From: Cyanophora paradoxa
Taxonomy: Eukaryota; Glaucocystophyceae; Cyanophorales; Cyanophoraceae
Assembly (NCBI GenBank): GCA_004431415.1
Contig: QPMI01000113.1
Location: 1 to 64,000 of the forward strand
Length of the DNA stretch: 64,000 bases
Direction: 5' to 3'
Positions 1-11,311 of this stretch are shown here, one piece after another. The notes below the pieces were generated by a model. The model was not told the origin of the DNA. It did not search any database and saw only the letters and a list, made by a program, of their open reading frames with translations. The position numbers and the translations under genes are program-made. The number at the start of each line of letters is the position of its first letter. Positions within the stretch are counted from its first letter, which is position 1.

Positions 1-479
1 GGGGCAGGGCGAGCCAGCCCCAGGAGGCGCTGCGGGCCGGGCGGGGCCCGAGAGCCAGGCGAGGCCCCGGGCGATGGCCGGCGAGACGGCCTCCCACCAC
101 CCGACTCCCCCCCGGGGAGGCCCCCTCCTCCTCCTCCCGCCCCTCGCTCTCCCGGACGCCTCCCGCAGCGGGCTGAAGCCGGCCGCCCCGCCGGCGCCGC
201 GCCGGCGCCGCTGGCGCAGGGAGGTGGCGGGGGGGCGGGCCCGGGCGGGGCTCGGGAACCGGGGCCCCCACCAGGGGCGGAGGCGGCCCTGCCCCTCGAC
301 CTCCATGCGGCCGGCGCCGGCGGCAGCTGCCGCCCCCCGGCGACCCGAGCCCGAGGCCGCCGAGGAGCGGGCGCGGGCGGAGCTGCCCGGCGCGGCGGCG
401 CGGGAGGAAGTCGGAGGGGAGGCGGGCGCGGTGGTCGGCGGGGGGCGGGCGGGGGCGGCGGCGGAGGAGGGCCCCCGTG

Positions 480-3400
480 GGCCCCACGTCGCCGGGCCCG
501 AGCCCAGGTGCCGGCTCGAGCCAGCGGGCGGGGGGCTCGAGGGGGCGCGTCTTGAGGTAGAGGATCTGGCCGACGGTGCCGTCCGCGTAGCGCACGAAGA
601 ACTGGTGGGAGCGGGGCGCGGGGCCCGCCCGCGGGTCCGGCTCCTGGAAGCGCCGGCGGAAGTCCACAAGGAACTCCTCCCTGCGGCCCCCGCGGCTCGA
701 TCCCGGCCCCTGCGGCGCCCGGAGGGGCGCACCGCATCTTGCGGCGGGCGGGGTTGCCCGGGAAGAAGGAGCAGCCGTAGCGCTGGCGGGCCTCCTCCAG
801 GCACGCGAGGAAGCTCGTGCAGTGCTGCGCAGGCGCGCCCGTCGGTGCGGGGGCGCGCGGGGCGCGGGGGCGGGCGGACGGTGTCGGGGTCGAAGCCGGC
901 GTCGACGCAGAGGAGGCGCTCGCAGCGGCGGGCGAGGAGCGGGAGGAGGCCGAGGTTCTCCGCGTGGCCCCCGTCCGAGAGGAAGACGTGGGAGGGGACG
1001 CGCCCCGCCCCGAAGGTGCGGAAGCTGAAGCCGAAGACCTGGCGCACGAGCTGCACCATCGGGAGGCCCGAGAGGTGGAGGCCGAGCTCCCGCGGGGCCC
1101 CCCGCACGAGCAGCAGCAAGAGCGCCAGCGCCGGCACCACCAGCAGGTTCACCTGCGCCGCCCCGCCCCCTCGCGCCGGGCGGCGCGGGGCGAGGGGGCG
1201 CGGAGAAGAGGCACCCAGATGTGGCGGGGGAAGGTGAAGGCGGCGACGAGGAAGGGGGCGAAGGCCGCCATGTTCAGCCCCCACGCCAGCGCCTGCCCGC
1301 ACTCAGAGGCCGGGGGGGTGGGTGGGGTGGGGGGAGGAGGAGGAGGAAGGCGGGAGGCGCGCCTGGAGGGGGGACCAGCGGGCGGTGCGGACCCAGCGGC
1401 CGAGGCCGAGGCCGAGGAGGACGAGCACGGGCCGGACGTCGGAGCGCGTGCTGCGGCCGCCTCAGAAGAGCGCGGGGGACGGGGGGCGGGGCAGGGGCGC
1501 ACTAGGTGCCCATGTTGGCGGAGACCACGGCGGCCGAGATGGAGCACGCGTCCGCGATCGTCAGCCGCTGCCGCGCTCCGTGAGGCGAGGGCCCGGGCGG
1601 GGCGCGGCGGGGCGGGGCGGGGCGGGGCGGGGCGGGGCGGCTCGCCTCGGTGTCGGGGACCTGCTGCATCTCGCGCCCCGCGAGCGGAAGAAGCCGTGCG
1701 GGCCCATCTGCGCGGGCTAAGCGGAGGGATCCGGGAGGGGAGGGGGGAGGGGGGGGGGGGCGGGGGGGGGGGGCAGGAACAGGGGGGGGGCACCGTGAAG
1801 ACGTCCCACTCGCGGGTGGATGAGCGCCAGAGGGTCCGCGCCTTCACCCGCCACAGGTTCGCGCTCGCGCAGCTGCGGGGAGGGGCGCCTCGGGGGCCCC
1901 GCGAGGGGGCGGGGGCGGGGCGGGGGGGCGGGGCGGGCCTGATGAGCTCGAAGGGGAGGTGGCGGGCGTCGGCGAGGCGGGTGCCCCCGAAGCCGAGCAG
2001 CGCGCGCTTGAAGAAGAAGGCGCGCTGCAGCCGCCACCGGTAGAACCAGTGCATCAGCCGGTGCTGCCCCCCCGCCTCAGCCGGCCCCCAGCGTCGAGGC
2101 GCGGGGCGGGGGCGCCTTGAGGGCGTCGAGGAGGGGGTTGGCGACGATGACGGCCGCCGCCGCGAAGTGCAGCGCCCGCCACGCCTCGCTCCCCAGCACC
2201 TGCCGCCCCGTCGGCCCCGAGGGACTCCGCGCGGCAGGACTCTTCGGCTCTGGGCTGTGGGGCGGCGCGCGGGGCGCGGGGGGGCGCACGTTGTCGAGGA
2301 AGTCGTCCGAGTCGGAGTTGACGATGACGTTCGCGATCTGCCCCGCCCCCCGCCCCCTCGGCCCCCGCCGGCGCGTGCCCCGGGGGGCGGGGGGCGCGCC
2401 TTGCCGTAGAGGACTATGAGGAAGGCAAAAACGATGAGGTCCGTCTGCCCCGCACTCAGCGCCCCTTCCCCGGGGGGCCCCGGGCCCCGGGCCCCGGCGC
2501 CGCGCCTTATTCGAGCTGAACATGCCGGGGGCGATCGCCGGCAGCAGCATCAGGCCCATCAGCGCGATCGTCAGGTAGTCTGCCCCGCCCCGCCCCCGAG
2601 TCTGCGTCAGCGGCCCCCCGCAGCGTCGCCGTCGCCCGCGCGGCGCGCACCGTCGACCTGCGTCTCCCCCAGATGCGCGGACTGCGCGCGGAGGGGGCGG
2701 GCGCCGCGGTCAGCGTCACGCGCGTGGCGGGGCGGCGGGGCGGGGCAGACAAGAAGGAGGAGGACGTAGATGCCGGTGGTGAGGGCGACCTGAAATCCGA
2801 TCAGCTGTAGAAGAAGTTTGCAGCGCCGGGCGATCGGATCGTACGAGGAAGGCGGCGCAGGCGAGGACGGCGCGGACGTTGGCGCGGCGGGCCGGGGTGA
2901 AGAGGCCGCGGGCGAGGAGCACGGCGAGGAGGGCGCCGGCGAGCACGGCGAGCATGCGCAGCGACCGCGTCTCGTCCGTCGTCCACACCGTCTCGTCCAG
3001 CACCAGCTCGCTGTCCACCTCCTGCCAGAGCACCCCCTCGAAGGCCCACCCCAGCGTGTACCCCACCGGGATCGCGTACGGCACCACCGTCAGCATCACT
3101 GCTCGGGCGGGGCGGTCAGCGACCGCGCGGGGATGGCAGGCGGGCGGCGGCGGGGCGCGCCGACGGCGAGAAAGAGGAGGAGGAAGAAGACGAAGACGAC
3201 GAGGTCCAGCGCCCCGCGCCCCGGCGACGAGAAGTCCAGCATGTACCCTGCCCCGCCCCGCCCCCGCGTCGCCCGCCCCGCCCCTCGGCCCTGCTGCCGC
3301 CCGCGCGCAGCAAGCGCACCGCAGTTCCGCTCGAAGTTCGCCATGTACGCGCCTGCGCGCGGCCGGCGCGGCCCCAGTCAGCTCTAGCTAGCGGCGCGGG

Positions 3401-3812
3401 GTCGGGGCTGAGCACCGATCCAGGTCCGCACGTCGCCGGGGTTGTGCACGGCCCAGTCCGCGAAGCTGCATGCAACGAAGCCGCCGCCCGAAACGCCGCT
3501 TATGTAGTCGACATGCGGGAGGAGGTTGGAGGAGGCGAGCCAGCACAGGACGCCGCTGCAGAAGCTCGCCGAGCGAATGCCGCCGCCTGAGCGGCGGCAT
3601 TCGATGAATGCAGACGGGGCGCGCATGCCCACGCAGAGCTGAAGTAAAGGCGCACCCGAGAAGCAAACGCCCGTCAGCTTCTTCTTCGGGGGCTGGGCGG
3701 CGGCCGCAGCCTCGGCACGGGCCGCTCGAGCCCGGGCGGCCAGGCGCTCGAGTTCCTCCCTGCCGCTCGTGCGCGCCCCGGCCGGCGGGTGCTCTCGCTC
3801 CCGGTCTGCCAT
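480..3812 (-). CDS. Multi-exon patatin-like phospholipase/acyl hydrolase with many membrane segments
   Basis: A serine lipid acyl hydrolase by motif. The proposed start is the ATG at 3812 (MADREREH). Exon 1 ends GVCFSG, and a 69-nt GT-AG intron (3587-3655) splits the oxyanion motif, which becomes SGGGIRSASF after splicing. The nucleophile elbow GVSGGG follows around 3480-3500. Short exons to the left then encode about nine or ten hydrophobic segments (for example DLVVFVFFLLLFLAV near 3190 and LIGFQVALTTGIYVLLLLV near 2790). The catalytic Asp motif SDGGHAENLGLLPLLARRC lies near 950 and ends in CVDAG. A final recognisable exon (VGQILYLKTRPL) is near 560-600. Several introns start with GC. The C-terminus is not resolved and the gene may run off the left edge. 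Placing the membrane segments between nucleophile and Asp is what I read; an integral-membrane lipase is inference. Confidence 0.72.
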
Positions 3813-4316
3813 GGCCGCTCGACCGGCGGCCGGGGGCGTCTGGGACCAGCGGGCGTTAGCTGATGTATGTATGCTAGCTACTGCCGCTCGACGCCGCCGG
3901 TGCTCGGGCAGCTCGGCTGTGGCATCGGTTCTTTCAAACGTGTTGCAAACTGACCAAGCTGTCCGTAGTACTCCGTACCCCAGCGGTTTCGGCGCATCGG
4001 TTTCGAGGTTACGGCGAGCCGCGGCCCACGGCGGCCGCGGCGAGCACCAGCGGTCCTGAAACATGCAGAGAGATGCGCAATCGCATCCAGCGAGCTGGGA
4101 GCGCTCGGGTCGGGTACCGAGCAGGATCACCGTCGACACCAAACGACGCAAAGTCGCCCGCAACTTTGCAACGCGCGGCGAGCGCGCGGACGATCGCGCG
4201 CATCTACGACGCCATGACCTCGAAGCGAGGCGTCCGAGCACGCCTCAGGAGCGGCGCCGGAGTAGCCCTGCTCAGGAGCGCTTAAGCCGCTTAGCGGAAC
4301 GCGCAGCGGCAGCAGC
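3813..4316. other. Divergent intergenic region between patatin-like gene and next gene
   Basis: About 500 bases separate the two divergent start codons. The composition is GC-rich and I see no TATA box. Open frames exist on the minus strand but look like 5' leader. It presumably holds both promoters. Confidence 0.45.
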
Positions 4317-7300
4317 ATGACTGCCGGCCTGGCCCTGCTCGATCAGCAGCAGGAATACGTATACGGCTCTTTCGACAGCAAGATCCAGCAGATCACAAGC
4401 CTGCTCAGCCCGTCTCAACCCCGCGCGAGTTCCATCAGCAAGGCGTCGCAGGCGCAATTCCAGCAGCAGCAACAGGAAAATCAGCAGCAGCGGGGCTCCA
4501 AGCGACGCGTGACGATGGGCGCGATTGCGACCTTCATGCCGGAGAAGCAAGACGACGGCGCGAGCTGGCGGCGTCGCGCCGGCACGAACCGACGGGGCAG
4601 CGTTGCGCGGCGCGGCTCGGTCGCGGGGGGCGCCGGCGCTGGGGCCGGGCAGAATCGGCGCGGGTCGGTGGCGGGGGGCGGGCGGCGGGGGTCGGTCGTG
4701 GCGGGGCCGCGGCGAGTGCAGTTCGACGGAGATGCGGAGAAGGCGGTGAAGGCGGTCGCTGTTGCCCTCGCTGAGACACTCGCCGAGGGGGAGGCGCCGG
4801 CGGGTCTCGCGGCGGGCGGCGGGGCGGGGCGGCCGGAGCCGCGGCGGGCGTCGATGTCGCGGTGCCGGATGGGCTCCATGCACCGGCGCGGCCTCGCGAA
4901 GCTCACCGAGACGCAGTACGCCGCCATGGCCGGTGCGCCCCCCGCGGCCCCCCCTGCGCCCGCCCCGCACGACTCTGCCGATCGATCCCGCGGCGGCAGC
5001 GACGGCGGCGCTGTATGCCGAGAACCCGACGCCGGCCTCCTCCCGACGGCACTCCCTCGCCGCCTCGCGCCGCGCCTCCGTCGCCTCCGCCGGCGGGGCG
5101 CCGCAGTCGCGCCGCTCGTCGACGGAGAGCGAGCGCGGGGCGCCGGCCACGCCGCGGGCCCTCTCCTGGCTCTCCGCCGCCTCCTCCTCGGCGGCGGCCT
5201 CGGTGCGGGCGCGGCGGCGGCGGCAGTCGATGCGGCGGGCGTCGCAGCTCCTGCAGCTGCTGCAGAAGATGCCCTCGGGGGCGGACCTTGCGCGCCAGTT
5301 CGAGCGGACATTCGCCTCGCTGCGGGCCTCCATGTTCAAGTCCCACCACTGGGACCTCCACGGCGCCCTCGGCCCGCCCCGCCCCGCCCCGCCCCGCCCC
5401 GCGCCTGGCGCGAGCTCGCGCTGAGGGGGCCGGCGCAGAGCTCACGGAGGGGGTCATCCAGGCCGGCTCCCTCGCGCGCGACGAGGTGCCGGCCCCGGCG
5501 CCCTCTCCTTGACCCCCCGGCTCAGGCGGCGGCGGGGCGCAGGTGCAGCAGTACGCGTTCCTCGTGGCGGAGCGCGCCGACCTCCTCCTTTACGTCTCCG
5601 CGCCCCAGGTCCCCGCCCCGCGCCCCGCCCCGCCCCCCGGCCCGACCCCGCGCCCCCCGCAGGGCGTCCCGAGCTGCTCGCCTCGTGGGCGGGGGCGCCC
5701 TCGCACGAGGCCCACGACTACCGCGCCGAGGTCCGCGGCGCCGGCGCCATCCTCGTCCGCCCCGTGCGCACCCCCGCCCCCGCGCCCCGCCCCGCCCCCG
5801 CGCCGGGCGCCTTGCGAGGGGCGTGGGCAGGGGGACGCCTCGTTCCGCGCGGGGCAGCCGCTCTTCGTGTCGGTGCGGGGCGCATCCGCGTTAATTTAAA
5901 GAATAATTCAGGATTAAAATTAATTAATTATCCTATTTTTTCTATATTTAAACAGGTGCGGGGCGCCTCCGCTTGCCGATACACTCTCTTCGTCGCCCAC
6001 GGCTCCTCCGCCCACGAGAAGATGCTCCTCTCGAGAATTCGACCTGCCAGCCTCGCTCAGGCCCGCCCCCGCGCGCCCGCCCCCGCCGTCGGGCGGCGAG
6101 CTCGCGGCTGAGGGGCGTCTCGGGGGGCGCAGGGGGCGCTGCGGCTGTACAGCGTGAACATCCCGCAGCGGGCCGCCTCGGCCCTCTTCCAGCTCACCGT
6201 CACCCGCGGCTCCGTCCAGGTCCCCGCCCCCCCCTGCAGGCCCCCCCGTATTCGCTCCGAGCCGTCCCCACCGCAGATGTACATCGACAATGGGAACCGG
6301 TACCCCCTCCAGAGTGCGCCCCCGGCCCCGGCCCCGGCCCCGGCCCCTCTGACGGGCCTCGCGCGCAGCGCGGCACCGGTGGGCGTCCCTCTCGGGAGAC
6401 TCCGCCACCATCTGCATCCCGGTACCCCCCCCCCATTCTCTACCCGCCGCCCTCCATCCTCCCGACCGCGGGGGGCAGCGACACGAGTACGCGGAGATGT
6501 ACGTGCCCGGGGCGGCGGCTGCCGGGGGCGAGGGGCGGCGGCCGGGGACGGGGGAGTCGCACGGGGGTGGGGCGAGCGCGCCGGACGCGGAGGAGATGCG
6601 CGCGGGGACCTTCTTCGTCGCGCTCGTCTGCACCGCCGACGCCGCCTGCTCCCTCGCCGTCTCCGCCCCGCAGCGTCCGCCCCGCCCCGCCCCGCCCCGC
6701 CCCTCTCCCCAGCCGCCAGCCGGCGGCCGACGCGGCGGCCGGCAGGGGTGCGGCCTCGGGCATCAGCGCCGCCACGCGCGCCTCGCACGGCGTCGCCCGC
6801 GTCGCCCACTTCCGGTGCCCCGCAGCTGCCCGCCCCGCCCCCGCCCCGTGCCGCCTCTGACCGCGAGCTCGGCGCAGGCGCTCCTCGCGCCCGGACGCGT
6901 TCATGCGCGCGCTCGGCATCTCGCGCCCCGAGGAGGGCGACGAGGAGGAGGGCGGGGCGGGCTCGGCGGCGCCGGCCTCCTCGCGCCCCGCCCGCCACCG
7001 CGTGCGCCCCGCCACGAGCCCGAAGCCGGGCCAGGGCGAGCCGCCGCAGCCGCGCCTCCTGCTCGAGCGGGGGGCGGCCTCGCCGCCCTCCCCTCCAACC
7101 CCGCCCAAGGCGCCGGCGCTGCTCGGCGCATACCGCAACCGCTTCGCCTTCCGCTCGCGCTTCTCCAGCTGCCACGACAGCGAGGCCCCGCTTCGGCGCC
7201 GGTGCGCCCCCGCCCCGCTCCCCGCCCGCTCCCAGCCCCCCCTCCTCACCGCGCGAGCCGCCAGGCCCTCTGTAGGAGCCTTCGCCTCCGCCTTCCGGCC

Positions 7301-8740
7301 CAGCTCCTCCTCCTCATCCTCCTCCGCCGTGGCCTCCGTCGCGCCGGCCCCGGGGAGGGCGCGGCGCCCCTCGTTCGCGGCGGCGTGCCGGCGGCGGAGC
7401 GCGTCGGCCCCGCGCTGGTGCCCCCCACGCCGGCGTCGAGCCCGGAGCCCGAGCTCGAGCGCGAGGGCGAGGGCAAGGGGGCCGGCGCGGAGGAGTCGGA
7501 CGACGGGGTCGTGCGGGCGGAGCTCGCGGGGGCCGGGGACGACGCCGAGGATGACGGCGAGCCCGCGCCGGCTGCAGCCGCCGCCCCTCCGCCGCCTCTC
7601 GCCACCCCGCCCCGCTGCGGGCGCCGGCGGCCCGCCGGCGTCGCTGCGCCTCGCCGTGCGCCCCCCCGCCGCGGCTCTCGGGCCCTCCCACTTCGTGCCG
7701 ATCGCCGCGCCGGCCTCCTACCCGTCGCCGGTGGCCTCCCCGCGGCGGCCCGGCGCGGCGTCGCTGGCGGGCTCGCCGGCGTCGCTGCCGCCGGCGTCGC
7801 CGCTGCGGCCGACGCCGCGCTCGACGCCGCGCTCGGCGCCCTCGCCGGGGCCGGCGGAGCGCGCGGCGCTCGCCCTCCTCCTCGACGACGGCGTCGCCTC
7901 GCCGCTCTTCGTCTCCCCGCGGCCCCGCGCAGCCCGCCCGCCTGCGAGGCCCGCCCCGCCGCCGACGCCCCGCCCTGCTTCACCCCGCCGCCCGGGCCCG
8001 GCGGCCCCGCGGGGGCGCCCCGGGCGACGGGCTCGCCGCGCGTCGCTGCGTTCCGCCAGCGCGTCGCGGTCGCCGGCCTCGCGCTCCCCGAGGCCGGCGG
8101 CGGGCGCCCCGGGGCGGGCGGGCCCGGCGCCCCCGAGGAGGAGGACGAGGAGCTCGCCTCCATCGAGCTCGCCCGCGCCTCCCCGCGCCCCGCCCCCGTG
8201 CCCCCGCCCCTTCCCCCGCCCCGCCCCGCCGCCCCTCCTTGACGCCCCCGCAGCTCACTCTCCCCGCCTCGCCCGTCGCCGCGGAGTCGCCGGGCTCCAC
8301 CGGGGGCGGCCGGGAGGGCGCGTTGCCAGGCCCCTCGACGAGCCCGTGGGCGGTGCAGGCGGCCTCGCCGCTGCCGGCGACGGGCCCGGGGGCGTGCTGG
8401 CGCGGCGCCTGCGGGCCGCCTCGAGGGCCCCCCGCACCTCTCCATCGGGGCGGCCCTGCGGGGCGCGGCGAGCCCGCGCGCCTCCCTCTCGCCGGTGCGC
8501 TCGCCGCTGGTGGCGGGGAGCCCCGTGAGCCGCCTCGCCCACGCCGCCTCGCCCCGCGGCCTCCGCCGCTCCCCCGAGGCCCTCGAGCTCCCCGTCGAGC
8601 CTGTCGCCCCTGCCCCATCGCCCGCCTCCCCTGGCCCCGGCCCGGGCCCGCGCCCCGCTGTCGCTGGCGTGCGCGGTATCGCCGCCCTCGCCGGCAGCCG
8701 CCCCGCCTCGCCCCACGTGCACATGTACAGCGCTGCCTAG
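4317..8740 (+). CDS. Intron-rich Ser/Arg/Ala-rich protein with PPC-like beta segments
   Basis: The start is the ATG at 4317 (MTAGLALLDQQQEYVYG). Exon 1 is rich in Gln and then carries repeated RRGSVA-type motifs at about 4590-4720, which look like basophilic kinase (PKA-type) sites. After an intron a helical block runs to HHWDLHGAL, where a 67-nt GC-AG intron (5372-5438) joins in frame to ELTEGVIQ. Later exons read as short beta-rich repeats (QQYAFLVAERADLLLYVSA; PLFVSVRGASACRYTLFVAHG; GTFFVALVCTADAACSLAVSA), similar in rhythm to bacterial pre-peptidase C-terminal (PPC) domains. The end, from about 7300, is Pro/Ser/Ala-rich and low complexity. The stop at 8738-8740 follows PHVHMYSAA. The exon chain in the last third is uncertain and no family is assigned. 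Confidence 0.5.
5873..5955 (+). mobile_element. AT-rich introner-like intron with target-site duplication
   Basis: An 83-nt intron in an otherwise GC-rich exon. A nearly exact direct repeat (GTGCGGGGCGCATCCGC at 5873-5889, with one change at 5956-5972) brackets an AT-rich core (5891-5954) that ends in a pyrimidine-rich stretch and AACAG. If the GT of the first repeat copy is the donor and CAG at 5953-5955 the acceptor, splicing restores the uninterrupted frame FVSVRGASACRY. Retention would shift the frame, because 83 is not a multiple of three, and would add stops. This is the layout expected of an introner: an insertion whose target duplication supplies a splice site. Confidence 0.7.
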
Positions 8741-10399
8741 GCTTATAATTAGGGATAGGCCTGAATTCGAACCCGCGGCCTGCGCGCGATCGCGAGTGCA
8801 TGTGCATATATATATCCTGTGGCCCCGGCGCCGGCTGTGGGCCCAGCTGCAGTGTGGCCCTGTGTGGGGCCGTGTGGGCCCAGTACTAGTGTGGGCAGGG
8901 TTCGCCGCCCAAAAATTTTGGAAAAAGAATGCAAAAAGTTTTGCAAAACTTTTTAGAAAATTTTTGCATGGTCCCCGCGTTTAATTTCGGGCCTCAAAAA
9001 TTTTTCAAAGTTTGGAAAAGTTTTGCACCCCACCCTCCCTCATCCTCCGAAATATATCGTTTGCGGCAGCTTAGGCGATGTTAAATGAAGAAATAAACGA
9101 CATAGAAGGCAATCTGAGGCTATTCTGAGCGTGGAAGGCGAGCCTCGGAGTTCTTGAGCTTCTGGCTTCTGTTGGGTGGGGGGGTACTTGCAATTGGCCT
9201 TGAAACACGGGCACTGCGGCAGCTGCAGCCTGCAGGCGGGTTTAATTTCATGTGCAGATAGCAGCTCTCGCAAGCCGGCGGTCGATAAACATGAGTTAAA
9301 CAATGTTTAAGACGTGTTTGAATGCGATTTGAAGCACTTTAGACGATGGTTTCGATTCTTTCGGGGCAAAAATGTTCTAATTATATAAAAATATCGCAAA
9401 AATTTTACATACAAGGCAAACATTTTCGCAAACATTTTTGGACCCTCGGGGGACCCCCAAAAATTTTCTCATCCCTGAGCTCTCGAGTGTGGGGCCGTCA
9501 CGGCGTGCACGTGTGGGCGGCGCTGGGCGCGTATACCGGTAGTACCCGGTACTACTACCGTACAACACTTCACTATAGCTGTGAAGCCTGTGATCATGAC
9601 TCCTGCAGCTGTGAATCTAGCTCGATCTGTGAGTCTGTGACTTCAGTATTATTATTTGAATCAGTAATGCTCGTTCTCAATTACAAGCCCACACTCACGT
9701 GTGGTAAGCCCTGCCAATGCATGCCTCCTCCCTCAGCCTCCCTGTCTGTCTTAGCGTCAATGAGGCTTAGTGGGCACCGGTCGGTATTGGGAGCGCTCGC
9801 GATCGGTAGGCGTAGTCCTGGCGCTGCACCGTAGGCTGCACGCCGCTCCGGATCCGCCGCCTCTGTGCCTGCGGGTCCGCGCTGCCAGTGAGCCCTCCCG
9901 CGAGCTGCCACCCTGCATGCCTCTGCCTCGCCCTGAGAGCCTCGCCGCCGCCCGTGGGGCCTCTGCTCCGTCCACCAAGCCGCTGAGCCACGCCACCAGG
10001 CCGCCGCGCTCCGAGGCTGCACCCCACCCGGCGAGCCACGGCGCCCGGCAGCTGCCCCGCGCGCCTCCGCTCTGCCCGGCGAGCCGCGCCGCCGCCCCTG
10101 GTGCCTCTGCCCCGTCCACCAAGTCATGCCGCCAGGCCGCTGCGCTCCGAGGCTGCGCTCTGCCCGGCGAGCCAGCGCCCCCGGGCCCGCCGCCACGTGC
10201 ACCTTATTCACCGCAGCGATATATTGGTACCGGCCGCGGTCGATGGACCCGGGAGCTCGAGCTCGAGGTGAGAAATATATTTATATTGGTCGGTGGAGCT
10301 CGATTTTTGGTGGAGCTCGAGCTCGAGGTGAAATCTAGGGGGGGAATTCCTCGAAATATATATTATATTTCCCCCCTATATAGCTAGATCTCCAAATTT
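8741..10399. other. Intergenic region with A/T tracts and short repeats
   Basis: No gene supported. 8915-9030 and 9365-9475 hold long A and T runs in GC-rich surroundings. A degenerate GC minisatellite lies at about 9880-10190, where a block ending CTCTGCTCCGTCCACCAAG recurs at about 9960 and 10105. Direct repeats of GGAGCTCGAGCTCGAGGTGA occur at about 10253 and 10312. A G-run and a C-run around 10340-10376 could form a hairpin. Confidence 0.5.
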
Positions 10400-11160
10400 G
10401 GCGTCGGCTGGGTTCTTGTCCTCTTTCGCCCCCAGAGAGCTTGCGCAAAGCTTGGAAAAGCTCTCAAATGAATACTGTACGGATGGGCATGCGTGAGGAT
10501 GCGAGGGCGCGCAGAAAGATGGGCAGGTTTGTCAAGGATCGAATTCTTGGGGTCGGCTGGGTCCTCGCGGCCCGGCGCATCTGCAAAGCGCGCGGAATGC
10601 TTCGTCTACATCTCAAATGCTTATACTATTGTTCCGCGCATGCGCCGCGGCGTGGGCGCGCGGAAAGATGTCCGGGCCTGTGCAGGATCGAATTTTCGCC
10701 GCCGGGTGCCTTCCTGCACTGTTCCGGCTCCGAAAAGCGGATCACTGGAGTGCGCAGGCCGTGCTATGTCTATGTGCGTGAGTACGCATCGATTGCGCGC
10801 GTCGCGGGACCGGGCGGGACCGGCTGGGTCAAAGTTTCCGCCGACTCTTCGCACTGCAGTGTCGGCGGCGCCCGAAATCGAGCTTGCAGCGGTGCGCGCG
10901 CCGTCTGCTCTCATTCTGTACCGCTCTGGGGCGTTCCTGGCGCGCTTTCGTCGCGGGACCGGGCGGGACCGGGTCCCACTTTTTGGAGTTTCGCGATCGA
11001 ACCGGGGTATAAATACCGGGATTAGTTCGCGAGAGAATTCGATTTTCGCGTGACGCCCACGGGAGAGTCGGAATTCGATATTCGCGCGACGGCCATGGGA
11101 GAGCGGTCTCCCTCGAGAAGCCACGATCGGAATTCCTCGAGACGTCCGGACATGTCGGCG
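10400..11160. repeat. TATA-bearing repeat family, unit 1 (partial)
   Basis: Truncated copy of the family seen complete at 11312-12616. It holds degenerate subrepeats of about 150 bp built around GCGCGCGGAAAGATG and GGATCGAATTTTCGGGGTCG, then GGGACCGGGTCCCACTTTTTGG. TATAAATA follows at 11008-11015. The module that carries a CCAAT motif in other copies is missing or diverged here. Confidence 0.65.
11008..11015 (+). promoter_or_regulatory. Conserved TATA box of the repeat family (first of six)
   Basis: TATAAATA inside GATCGA-CCGGGGTATAAATACCGG, preceded by GGGTCCCACTTTTTGGAGTT. The same arrangement recurs at 12369, 42246, 42703, 44478 and 45751. Conservation in all copies while flanks drift suggests a real RNA polymerase II promoter. 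Confidence 0.6.
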
Positions 11161-11311
11161 CACAAGTCTGAGATTTGATCCATGAGAGAACTCGATGGAA
11201 AATTGCGTGACGTCACTGTCGAGGTGTGTGCGTGAATTGATCCACGATGAACACGGGGTACGGACGTTTCTCGGACGTTACAGGAATTTCGTTCGCCGAC
11301 CCGGATTTCCG

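Noticed and set aside
74-2054. Long plus-strand ORFs across 74-2043 (about 390-410 residues, Arg/Gly/Ala-rich)
   Set aside because: They are antisense shadows of the patatin-like gene, whose minus-strand exons carry real motifs.
8765-8850. tRNA-like B box (GGGTTCGAATTC) on the minus strand
   Set aside because: No matching A box or acceptor pairing at the correct distance.
9681-10211. Minus-strand ORF of 176 residues with RRGSPGRAEARG-type repeats
   Set aside because: It reads through a degenerate GC minisatellite; all frames stay open because of composition and the residues are repeat-driven.
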